Source of the DNA: Cricetomys ansorgei
Taxonomy: Eukaryota > Chordata > Mammalia > Rodentia > Nesomyidae
DNA length: 64,000 nt
Reading direction: 5' to 3'
Assembly: GCA_026225945.1 (NCBI GenBank)
Contig: JAMJFZ010001868.1
Span: forward strand, 6,254,501-6,318,500
Positions 45,225 to 54,505 of the stretch are shown in pieces. Positions within the stretch are counted from its first letter, which is position 1; each line of letters begins with the position of its first letter. The notes beneath the pieces were generated by a model. The model ran no database searches. It saw only the letters and a list, made by a program, of their open reading frames with translations, and was not told where the DNA came from. The translations under genes were made by a program, and so were the position numbers.

Positions 45225-46215
45225 TTATGTTTTTGTTTTTTCTTTGAGAAATTAATACGATATATTTTGATCATATTATTTCCCCTCTCCCAGCTTCTTC
45301 CAAATCCTCTTCACCTCTGACCTACCTCACTTCATTTTATTTCTCTGTCTTAAACAAATGGCCCCCCAAAACACAAAATAAAACAAAACAAAAGGACATA
45401 GGAAGCATAGAGATGACCACTCCTGACCACGAGGTCTGCCTTGGAGTGTGGTTGGTATACCCAATGTCACTTCATTATAAATAACTGATTTCCCTTCTCC
45501 CAACAGGCAACAATTGGTAATAGCATCTTGGTTAGGGGTGGGATTTCCTGTCCAACTCCCCTTCTCAGTGCTGAAATTTAGTCTCGTTTAAACTTGTACA
45601 TGATGTCACCGTCTCTGTGAATGCATATGTGAATTCATTCTGTCTAGAAAATGCTCTTTCCTTGGACTTATCCACCACCTCTTCATCTTCCAATCTTTCT
45701 GGGCTCCCCTTCTGAATAGATCCCTTAGTCCCCACTGGAGGCTGTGATGAAGACATTCCATTTAGTACTGAGTGCTCCAAAGTCTCTCATTGTCCTCACA
45801 CTTTCGGGTCTCTGTTAATTACCATCTACTCCAAAAACGAAGCCTCTGTGATGAGGGTTGAGAGAGACACATATTGGTGAGTAGAGCAGTGTGTCACTAG
45901 AAGTCATTTTATTGATTTTTCACTTCAAAGTAATAAAATTAAGTTTTTCCCTAGACCCATAACTTATCTGATCTACAGTCATTGTCCTCATTAGGTGTCA
46001 GGAATGGGTTCTATCTCATGGAGTGGGCCTTATGTCCAGTCACACAATGTTGGATAGGTAAGTTTCATGCTACTATTGTGCCTCTGGGTATTTGTTGCAG
46101 GTAGGTCCCTGTGAACCATATTGGATGTTTCCATTAACTTACTATGAAACCCATATCCACTGTAAGTTCTAGGTGCGTCTGTTGCTTGAGGTTCTTTGTT
46201 ACGGGTTACACTTCA
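45225..46215 (-). mobile_element. L1 3'UTR, long copy
   Basis: About 1 kb of antisense rodent L1 3'UTR. Blocks in order are 'atattttgatcatattattt', the pyrimidine-rich 'ctctcccagcttcttccaaa', 'gaggtctgccttggagtgtg', 'gtgctgaaatttagtctcg', 'ctccaaagtctctcattgtc', 'ccatctactccaaaaacgaa', 'gatgagggttgagagagaca', 'agtcattttattgattttt', 'ggaatgggttctatctcatg' and 'gagtgggccttatgtccagt'. No ORF2 sequence follows. The 71-codon frame 45565-45780 is internal. Confidence 0.82.
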
Positions 46216-47273
46216 TTTCTTCTTTTTATGTATGGTAATTTTATGGAAATGGACACTGTAGGTTTTAAAACTTTATATTGTTCACTGTGAAGTTTGGTTG
46301 ATTTTCTTTAAAAAGTGTTTATTTGGAACCAGAAAAAAAAAGACATTTATGGATCAGCATGATCTTTTTAGCTTTTCTAAAGTTTCCTTCATGAAACCAT
46401 AAATATATGATAAAATCTTTATTAATAAATATGATTGTATGAATATTCAACAAGTTCTGATATAAATGGCGACTTGGGACTCAAATTCCATATCTTCTGT
46501 GTAGTCACTAGCTCATTATCAGTTTATAAAGTGATATTTCCCAGCCGTACTTCTTGGAATTTCTCTCTCTTCAGACTGAGGACCCAGCAAAGAGTTCAGC
46601 TTTACTTGGAAGATGTCTGCCAAGCTCCAGGAAAGTGTTCTCATCCTGTGTACTTCCAGGGAACAGTTTCCCTCCTCACATCTTGTCTTGAAAGCCCCTC
46701 TGATTCATGGTCCTTAAAGTTTCCCCATAAGCAAAGCTGAGAGATTTCAAAAGTGCTGAAAATTTCTCTTCTCTCCAGAATCAGACTCTGAGATTGCCTA
46801 TTAAAAAATATCCTGTAACATGATACCTCCTGTGAATGTCTTCAGAGAACTATTACTATTGTCCTGTTACTTCGTTCCAAGGAACACTTTCTTCTGACTG
46901 GGATTCTTAAAGGGAGGCTCCATCGTTCTGCCTTAATGAGATTTTCTCTGTCCGTTTCTGTTCGATGTTTGTAAACTGACAATTTGATGTTATTATCTGG
47001 TTTTTTTTTTTTTTTTAATTAAGTCATTATTCTTTTTATTAGAAGAATCACTGGGGCACTCTGTGCTATCCAGGACTCTAGTGGAACTTCCTCCTGACTG
47101 CTTTAAAGGGAATTTGCCTTGAAGCTGTTTTACTATCTATGGCTCTGTCTACTCTTTATTATTTCTTTCAACTTTAATTTACTATATATTTAATAAACTC
47201 ATTCATTCAAAACTAAAAATATGGTAATCCTATATCATTCTCTAGTCCTTACAAAACAGAAGTGATAAAACAC
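46216..47273. other. Intergenic, no gene seen
   Basis: A 101-codon plus frame (46435-46740) lies in a GC-richer patch (46540-46930) with no domain that I can identify. T16 at 47000-47015 may be the tail of a lost element. Unassigned. Confidence 0.45.
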
Positions 47274-47692
47274 TGTGCTGGATAGTTTTATGTCAACTTA
47301 ACATAAAAGTCATCTGAGAGGAGAAAACTTCAGTTAAGAAAATGTCTTCCTAAGACTGGACTATAGGGAGGCATTTAGGTCATTTTCTTAATTAGTGATT
47401 GATGGAGGAAGGCCCAGATCTTTTTGGGTGGTGTCTTTCCTGGGATAGTGGTCCTGGTTTTTGTGACAAAGCAAGTTGTAAAAGCTATGAGCAGCAATCC
47501 AGTAAACAGCACCCTTCCATGGCCTCTGCATTAGCTGCTGCATCCAAGTTCTTGCCCTGTTTGAGGTCCTATCATGACTTCTTATGCGGATGAACAATGA
47601 TATGAAAGTGTAAGCTAAATAAACCCTTTCTTTTTCAACTTGCTTTTTGGTCATAGCATTTCAACACAGCAATAAAAACCCAAACTAAGACA
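47274..47692 (+). mobile_element. Solo LTR, complete, class III-like
   Basis: Runs TGTGCTGGATAGTTTTATG ... AACCCAAACTAAGACA (419 bp, TG...CA), flanked by AACAC (47269-47273) and AATAC (47693-47697), a 5-bp target duplication with one change. 'gtaagctaaataaacccttt' holds an AATAAA signal near the 3' end and sets the orientation. 'tcttaattagtgattgatgg' and 'ccatggcctctgcattagct' are family landmarks shared with the copies at 2767, 24347 and 28057. Overlapping frames on both strands (64 and 88 codons) are shadows. Confidence 0.82.
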
Positions 47693-48257
47693 AATACCTT
47701 TTACTATGTTTCCCTAAACTCAATGGGACTTTTTTGAATTCCCAAAACCAATCAGCCATATATGTGTTCTCCAAAACATCAGGAAAGCACTCCTTGGTAT
47801 AGTTAACTGTATTGTTAGATTGGCAGTTTCTTATTTGAATGTGTTCAACTGAGGTATGGAAACTGCATAAATGATATTGGGAAATGTTTCTTCACACTTG
47901 AATTAGATATTTCCATTACAAAAACATTAAAAAATACTTTTAATGGTTATACTTTATTAATATAAGGATAAGTTATTTCTTCATTCCTTAATTCAGATGT
48001 TAAGTATCTTATAGGATCCATGGTCTGATTTCAGAAAACTAAGGTAAAGGTAGAGAAAGAAGTTTATATAAAAATGCATCCATGTTAATTAAAGGAAAAT
48101 CACTGAATGATCATACTACATATCAAGCTTCAGATTTTATCAGAGACTCATTTTATTTTTCTTGATATGTATTTCTATATGTATGGTAATGACTATAGTT
48201 TGTATTGACTTTATCTTAATTTAAAAGGATTTTATGCATTAGTAATATGTTTTTCTT
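47693..48257. other. Intergenic, AT-rich, no gene seen
   Basis: No repeat recognised. Confidence 0.5.
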
Positions 48258-48408
48258 AGTGTGTGTGGTATATTCATGTGTATACTTATGTGTGTATGCA
48301 TGTGTGTATGTGTATGCATATGTGTGTGTGTGTGTGAGTATGTGTGTGTGTGTGTATGCGTGTATGCGTGTGTGTGTGTGTGTGTGTGTGTGTGCATGTG
48401 TGTGTGTT
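48258..48408. repeat. Compound (TG)n / TGTA / TGCG microsatellite, 150 bp
   Basis: Long TG-dominated array with periodic 'tatg', 'catg' and 'gcg' interruptions. The purest part is 48368-48394. Frames on both strands (CVCVY, HTHTH) are artefacts. Confidence 0.94.
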
Positions 48409-48458
48409 CTGAGGCTAGAAGTCTGCATCATGTTTTTTCTTAAACCACTCTCCATCAC

Positions 48459-48673
48459 ATTTTTTGAGACAGGGTCTCTCCCTGAACCTGGAGCTCTGTG
48501 GTTCAGCCAGATTACCTAGTAGGCAAAAGCCAGTGGTCTTCCTATGCCTGCCTGCTCAGCAGTAGGATTATGAAAGCACTACCATGAGCAGCTTTCTACA
48601 TGGGTTCTGAGGATCTGACTCAGGCGAGCTTGCCAAGCAAGACTTTAACCAATGAAGCCATCTCCACAGGCAG
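48459..48673 (-). mobile_element. B4 SINE
   Basis: 'ttttgagacagggtctctcc', 'ctgaacctggagctctgtgg', 'cctgcctgctcagcagtagg', 'catgggttctgaggatctga', 'gccaagcaagactttaacca' and 'atgaagccatctccacaggc' are B4 in antisense, complete from B1-like part to ID head. The TG array at 48258-48408 is 50 bp from its 3' end and likely arose from the CA-rich B4 tail. Confidence 0.82.
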
Positions 48674-49623
48674 TTTTTGATCATTTTAGTTTTGTCAAAT
48701 TATTTCTTAGAGGGGTAACTTTCGTATTACCAAGATTTTTGTGACTTTTTAATGAAAATAATTTTTCATACAATATATCCCCATCTCAACATTTACTTTT
48801 TCTTCCTGCTACTGAAAGAAATTCTGTTTTTGTAAATGTAGATAAGTTTGAGCTTACAAACATATAAATATTATCTTAAACGCCAAGAGATTGTATCATA
48901 GAAACCACATAATTTTTGTTTCTTCTTGGAGTTCAGCTTCTAAGCAAGCATGCCAGAAATTCAATATATATAGCAAGGAACTAAATGATTCATCTCATGT
49001 CTTGGGAAGAGTGATATATTTTTAAAGAATAAATGAGAATATAAAACATGAGTATTTAAGCTTTCAAAATGAGCAGTGCTGTCACACAAGCAAACTAAAA
49101 CAATGAAGACAGTCGTATAAGATTAAAGCTATGAAGCAACCGACTGTGGCATTTTTATCAACGGCTATAACAGCCAAGATATTTGGGAGACCAGAAGACA
49201 GCAAAGTAAAACATTATCTCTTCTTGAGAATTTTTATTAATATTGTTATGATTAAAGTAACATGGTCTTTATTTTAAAACTGGATCATGGTTGCCCTGTG
49301 GCATTTCCTGGGTTTAAAACTGCCTAGGTGACATCATCAGAGGATGAGTGAACAGAAGAATGGTGTAATGAGTATTAGAACTTCTAATAGAACATTGATG
49401 GGGAGTGACACCCTGCTCTTAATTTTCACCTTCAGCTTTGTATGTAAAGGGGGAAAGAAGTTGTATCATTACAAAAAGCTCAAGGAAACCTGCAGACCTC
49501 AGTTCTTTCAAAAAACTGTTTTCATCATTCATTGAATTGGAAACTGCCAGAGGATAAAAACATTCTCCCAAATGATTTTTCTTAAGTTAGAGGAATAGAT
49601 TCAACTTCAAAAATAAACAAACA
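48674..49623. other. Intergenic, AT-rich, no gene seen
   Basis: A 63-codon frame (49344-49535) has no domain. No repeat recognised. Confidence 0.5.
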
Positions 49624-49775
49624 GTAGACATGGTGACTCATGCCTGGAATCCTTGAACTTGAAAGGCTACAACAAGATGATTGCTATGAGTTATAGTCAG
49701 CCTGTTCTACATGATGAGTTTGAGGTCAGCCTAGGTAATAGTGCTGTTCAGTGAAAACTTGTAACAAAATAAATA
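49624..49775 (+). mobile_element. Proto-B1-like monomeric SINE
   Basis: 'gacatggtgactcatgcctg', 'gaatccttgaacttgaaagg', 'gatgattgctatgagttata' and 'tgaggtcagcctaggtaata' follow the 7SL-derived order of proto-B1 (PB1) elements, without the B1 middle deletion pattern, then A-rich 'caaaataaataaatgaat'. Confidence 0.6.
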
Positions 49776-49781
49776 AATGAA

Positions 49782-49844
49782 TGATAGATAGATAGATAGA
49801 TAGATCATAGTTAGATAATGATAGATGAATAGATAGATAGACAG
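49782..49844. repeat. (GATA)n microsatellite
   Basis: GATA units interrupted once by 'tcatagttagataat'. It begins at the A-rich end of the preceding SINE. Confidence 0.9.
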
Positions 49845-49870
49845 ATGAAGAACAAACAGAAAAGCTCTTA

Positions 49871-49874
<4 letters not shown>

Positions 49875-49951
<77 letters not shown>
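49875..49951. repeat. (CT)24(CA)14 compound microsatellite
   Basis: A clean switch from CT to CA at 49922/49923. The same CT-then-CA order occurs at 61142-61206. Confidence 0.95.
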
Positions 49952-49953
<2 letters not shown>

Positions 49954-50029
49954 CTCTGAAAATGTTCTCTAAGCCTTAGAGTGGAGAAGGTTGGTACAGA
50001 TATTCAATCTAGGGATGAATACTCAGTCA

Positions 50030-50177
50030 CTTATTCTTAGCGTGTTGACCAATAATGCGTCTTTGCATTAACCACAGTCCACTGCAAAAAGAAGCTTCTC
50101 TGAGAAAGATTGAGAGCAGCACCAGTGGATGTAGTTTGATAGTATAGCTATTTAGCAAAGCAACTACAGTAGGTTCC
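50030..50177 (-). mobile_element. L1 3'UTR, part 1 of split copy
   Basis: 'attaaccacagtccactgca', 'aaaagaagcttctctgagaa', 'cagcaccagtggatgtagtt' and 'ctacagtaggttcc' match the same block as 2500-2650 and 45830-45950. It stops at the target site GGTTCC (50172-50177) of the inserted LTR. Confidence 0.78.
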
Positions 50178-50987
50178 TATAGGAATATTTAATCCTTTAA
50201 TCCAGCAACAAGGCTGCTCTTGGAAAGGATCACATTCAAAGCCTGTGTGGTCTGGGTGGAATGCAGCACAGTCTTTTAAGTAACCCAATTCAGAAGGTGG
50301 CTCTCAATTTTAATCCCAACTCTAGGGATCTAAAAGAGTGCAGTCAGTTTGGAAGTAGGTCATGGTTCTCATTTTATGGCTCTCAGTTCATGGTTACAGA
50401 ATGAACACACACCTTTTAGTCGCAAGTCAGAGAGTGAACAAGAGTGAAGATCAGGCAAAGTGACAAATCAGAGGAAGAATTGGCAGAGTGAGTCAGAGTG
50501 AGGACATGACCAATTCTCAAGAGAAAAAGCACATTCTTAGCTCAGAGAATGAGGCATTCAAGTTAAAGAATCAGAACATGAAGGCAGTTCAGGAGAAGGA
50601 GTCAGTGAGTTTGGGAGAGTCTGCTAACAGCAAGAATCAGTTTGAAGCCAAGCAGAGTAATTTGGTCAGAGAAGTTGTGAAAGTTAGCCAGAGTCAGAAG
50701 AGTTCAGTTAGAAACTGGTTCAGAAGGTCACTTTAATCTAGTCAGCTTGGAGAAGAGTTTGAGTCAGAACAGCAAGTGAGTTGAATCAGCCAAGCAGAAG
50801 AGTCAATTCAGTACAGCTCTGAGTTCAGAAGAAGCTAGTCAGAGTAACCAAGTCAGTAGTAAATCTCAGAGGCTGAAACGTTCCAGTTCTAGGTTTGAAG
50901 ATTAGATTGTACAGATGCTTAAACCCTCTAAGAACTAGGGATTGAATTAGTCAAATAATAAAGTTTTGCCCTGAATCTATATCTACA
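50178..50987 (+). mobile_element. Solo LTR (class II/ERVK-like) nested in L1
   Basis: 810 bp between two copies of GGTTCC (50172-50177, 50988-50993), a perfect 6-bp target duplication typical of class II retroelements. The right end is ...ATCTACA. The left end reads TATAGGAATATTTAATCC, where TA probably replaces the usual TG. 'gtggtctgggtggaatgcag' and 'atctaaaagagtgcagtcag' are landmarks of a rodent LTR. A long purine-rich stretch with recurring GTCAGAG/AGTCAG words (50430-50860) makes up U3, and 'caaataataaagttttgccc' gives the AATAAA signal. An 82-codon frame (50488-50736, rich in S, E, K, N, Q) is a by-product of the purine-rich U3. Confidence 0.82.
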
Positions 50988-51255
50988 GGTTCCTTACTAA
51001 GGCTTATGACTTTTCCTGACATGGGATTCCCACTGGGTTTACAAAAACAAATCTAAATTCCTCCCTGTGTAACAGGTGTCAGATTAATCAGAAAACAGTT
51101 GGTTGCCTCAATAAAAGCTATGCTATTGTTGCACCAGTGAGAACATCTTTCCTTTGTACCATACATGGTCCTGCAATGGGTAGGACCATTGATGTCTTTT
51201 CTCTTCTACCAGCCAAAAATGTCCTCCTAACACTATGAAAGAAGCAAGGCAAGAG
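50988..51255 (-). mobile_element. L1 3'UTR, part 2 of split copy
   Basis: After the second GGTTCC the L1 resumes: 'cttactaaggcttatgactt', 'aaaacagttggttgcctcaa', 'tattgttgcaccagtgagaa', 'gcaatgggtaggaccattga' and 'ctaacactatgaaagaagca', in the order of the block at 3141-3330. Confidence 0.7.
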
Positions 51256-51655
51256 TGTCCTGATATGCTTTAGACTGATTTCTTTACATCCTACAGCTGA
51301 AATACATGGAACGGGGTATTAAAAACTAGATGTATTGGGCAAGTAAGAGAAATGTCAATGGTTTATTGTGTTTGGGTGTCTGCGGGATCTTCCTGTCCAA
51401 TAACTGTTAAGACTGAATCCTGTTCCTGACACCGAGATCTTTTTGTAATAATCCATGTCTTCTGGTAATAGACAGCACTGTCCACCATATAGGGTACCTT
51501 TTTTCCTAATTCTTTATTTTAAAAAATATAATTTTAGTTAGTACACAGACATGTGTTTTTATAATATTTTTTTTTCATACAACCATAGTTTTGGTTAATT
51601 CTTATTCCCTCTTCTCTCCATACCCCTACCTCCACCTCCACTTAAAGCATTATTA
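51256..51655. other. Intergenic, no gene seen
   Basis: AT-rich. Ends in C-rich 'tccatacccctacctccacc'. No repeat assigned. Confidence 0.45.
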
Positions 51656-51899
51656 GCTCCCTGTGTTCTTGTGCTCTTTTTCTTTCTTTCTCTCTCTTTC
51701 TTTCTTTCTTTCCTTCCTTCCTTCATTCTTTCTTTTTTTTTTTTTGTTTTTCAAGACGTTTCTTTGTTGTAACTCTGGCTGCCCTGGAACTCCTTCCATA
51801 GACCAGGCTGGCCTTGAACTCACAGAGATCCACCTGCCTCTGCCTCCCAAGTGCTGAGATTAAAACATGTGCCACCACAGCTCGGCTGCTCCCTGTGTT
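51656..51899 (-). mobile_element. B1 SINE whose tail is a (TTTC/TTCC)n microsatellite
   Basis: GCTCCCTGTGTT at 51656-51667 and 51888-51899 is a perfect 12-bp target duplication. Between it and the B1 body (from 'tttttcaagacgtttctttg' at 51747 to 51887) lie ~75 bp of CTTT/CTTC/T-run sequence where the A-tail should be. The microsatellite is thus inside the insertion and derived from the tail. Frames on both strands (FLSF, KERK) are artefacts. Confidence 0.93.
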
Positions 51900-52178
51900 T
51901 CATACCATAAATAGAGACCAGCTATGAGATGCTGCCCTCTGGACAAATAATGACTGTCTACAAGGAACACTCACAGCAGTTGTGGTCTCCTGCACAGAAG
52001 CTATATAGGATCATTAAACTTAAAACTCCAGTATATTTGGGAAAGTAGAACATGAGATCACACTGGAGCTGAGGAACTATTGGGAGTTGATGACTGCTGG
52101 GGGAAGAAGAGTCACTTTCCATTGGAGGTGTGGCCAGTGGTTAGTTTCCCACGTCTTATTGGTTGTCCTTACACCTAC
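51900..52178. other. Unassigned
   Basis: Balanced base composition, no frame longer than 60 codons apart from one that runs into the next microsatellite. Confidence 0.45.
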
Positions 52179-52180
52179 GA

Positions 52181-52189
52181 GCGCACGCG

Positions 52190-52226
<37 letters not shown>
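52181..52226. repeat. Alternating (GC)n(CA)n tract
   Basis: 46 bp of strict purine-pyrimidine alternation, GCGCACGCGCGCGCGCGC followed by (AC)n. CpG-containing alternating tracts of this kind are the strongest Z-DNA formers. Confidence 0.95.
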
Positions 52227-52228
<2 letters not shown>

Positions 52229-52784
52229 CATAGCACCAACTGGACTCAGTGGATTTTACTAATTAAAAAAAAAACTAAAATAAAAATAAAAAAGAAAGGA
52301 GATGAAGTTGACAGGAAAGCATGTTATGGGAGCCAAGGGAATGAATATGATCAAGATACATTGTGTACATGTACAGAGTTTTCAAAGAATGAAAAAAAAC
52401 ATGCAAGAATGTAAATGTCACAGTTATGTAAAATTCGCTTTAACATTTTGTGAACAAATGCTTTAAATATCATTTTTATCTTATTTTATCTAATATTTGA
52501 AATAGAATGAATTGATAGAAAAAATCATAGATAGAAGCCCTACACTCCTCCAAGGTTGCCATGTTTTACTTCTCTAAACCTTCTCATTCTGCAGAAAATA
52601 TTTTACATATGCAGTGAAAGACAGAATAAGACACATTTAAAACTCTTAGTACACTTATGATGTTTCTGGACGAATAAAAATTTCTTCCAAATATGAACCA
52701 GTTACAAAGTATTCCATCTGACATACCACAAACACAATCTTGATTTAGTTCTAGATGGATTAGCTTAATCTTTTTGATTTATTA
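52227..52784. other. Intergenic, AT-rich, no gene seen
   Basis: No repeat recognised after the alternating tract. Confidence 0.5.
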
Positions 52785-53010
52785 AAGCATAGAACTATAA
52801 ACTGAGTGGTTTATGAACAAGGGACATTTACTTTTCTCTCTTTTGGAGCTTAAAAAGTCTTAATCAGTGTCAAGGTCTAACTAACATGGCTCACAGATAT
52901 CTGGGACTTTTTGCTATGTGATTGTCTTGACCAAAGCAAATTGAGTTTCAAAATCCTAGTTTATGATGACACAGGAAAGAAGAAAAGACAGACACATATA
53001 TGGAAGCTGG
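52785..53010 (+). mobile_element. Ancient MaLR-like fragment
   Basis: 'ctataaactgagtggtttat', 'gaacaagggacatttacttt' and 'tctcttttggagcttaaaaa' resemble the mammalian 'tgggtggcttataaacaacagaaatttattt..cagttctggaggct' block, and 'cctagtttatgatgacacag' may be a later part. Weak, old. Confidence 0.35.
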
Positions 53011-53860
53011 GATTTTTTTAGTGGATTTAGTGGATTTTTCTACTGCTACCACTACTCCTGCAACCTGGAACTTCAGTGTGTTTATTAAATATAACACAAG
53101 GGGAAGTATTAGCCAGCCTCAGAAAGAGGTCTCTGTAGCTGGACAGTCATAGGCTTTGAGCATGCATCCAGAAGTCAGAAGCTACAGTTGCTAATATTTG
53201 CAGATACTGATCAATGGTTCATAAACACTCAGACTCAGACTCCTGAGGAGAGCATTGCCATTCCTTTTGAATGTGGCCCATTTGGGTAATAGCATTGCTC
53301 ACTTCCCATGGTCAATCGATCTTACAGTCCTCCACAATTAGCAGGTGTCCATGTCAAACTATGCATTCATTTAGGACTTCATTCACTCCAGGCTTCTTCT
53401 CCCCACAGCTCCCATTTTTCATCTCCTAGGTATTCAAGATTTTCTCAAACAGCCCAGGGCAGTTTGCAGCAGCGCTGGATAGGGAGTCTAAAAATGATAA
53501 AGAAAATCATAATAACCTTTGTGCCTAACAAAGACAAAGGAGATGTTATAGCAGATTGACAAGATTTAAACCTGGAAGCTTGTCACGGTTATTTTTGTTT
53601 TGTCAGCAGAAGAAATAGTCTAATTATATGCCTTTTGCATTTTTAGATGTGTCAACATAACACATCCTTACTATTATTGTGGACCCTAACTCTCAGGATG
53701 TAGGCCCCAATGGATTTCCTTACACTGATGCAGGAGGAACGTGAAACAGTAAAGTTGATGCTATATATGTCTAATAAACTTGCTTAGGAAATATTAAGTT
53801 AAAGAAAATAGAAATTTGTGAGAGGAATACTGCCTCTTATGAAGGGATGAAGTACATGGT
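53011..53860. other. Intergenic, no gene seen
   Basis: An 83-codon frame (53308-53559) has no domain. Unassigned. Confidence 0.45.
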
Positions 53861-54505
53861 TGTTGGAAACTGTAAGAAAAACAATTTTCTACCTAATTAA
53901 AATTTAGGGTTGCTGAGAAAGTTCCTGCTAATGATTATTATTCACTAGGATTGACCTCTAATTAGGTTCCAAACCCATAACAAAAGGAGACAACCCTGAT
54001 TTACAACCACCCATTAGGCTTATCCCCATATCAAAGAACATACCTCTAAACCGGGCAGCTCTAGGAGGTAGGGCAGGGTTCCAACTATCTTTAAGTCTTG
54101 GTCTGCCATTAACTCAACTGGGTTCTTTTCAGGTAAAGCATAATTCTGCCAGCTGAGCAAGATGAACCTGGGTAATAACCACTCGAAAAAGAACAATACT
54201 GGTGCACTTAAATAATTCTGACAATATCTGCTGTGTAAATCTCCCATCTGCCCAAGTAGACAGAGTTACTGTCTTCTGTCTCTGTTTAAATTGTTCAAAA
54301 TGTAACCTGAGGCAGGGACCTGAAAAAACTTAAGGATGACAGCATAGGTAAAATACATAAGCCTAAGGTGCATGTATATATAAGTTACTAAAATCTTATC
54401 TTCATGGTCAGCTCCTCTTTGGGTGCTAGCCAGAGCCTGACGTGTACTTTTATTAAAGAGGTTTTTGATTTATTATTCTCTAAGTGTCATAGTGATTTCT
54501 CACTG
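53861..54505 (+). mobile_element. Candidate solo LTR (unassigned)
   Basis: TG start (TGTTGGAAACTG), TATATAAG at 54376, 'ggtcagctcctctttgggtg' and 'acttttattaaagaggtttt' (a possible ATTAAA polyadenylation signal) at LTR-like spacing, then 'tgatttctca'. No target duplication found. The limits are estimates. Confidence 0.4.

Noticed and set aside
50488..50736. 82-codon hydrophilic frame as a small protein gene
   Set aside because: Lies entirely in the purine-rich U3 of a solo LTR whose limits are fixed by a target duplication. The composition explains the open frame.
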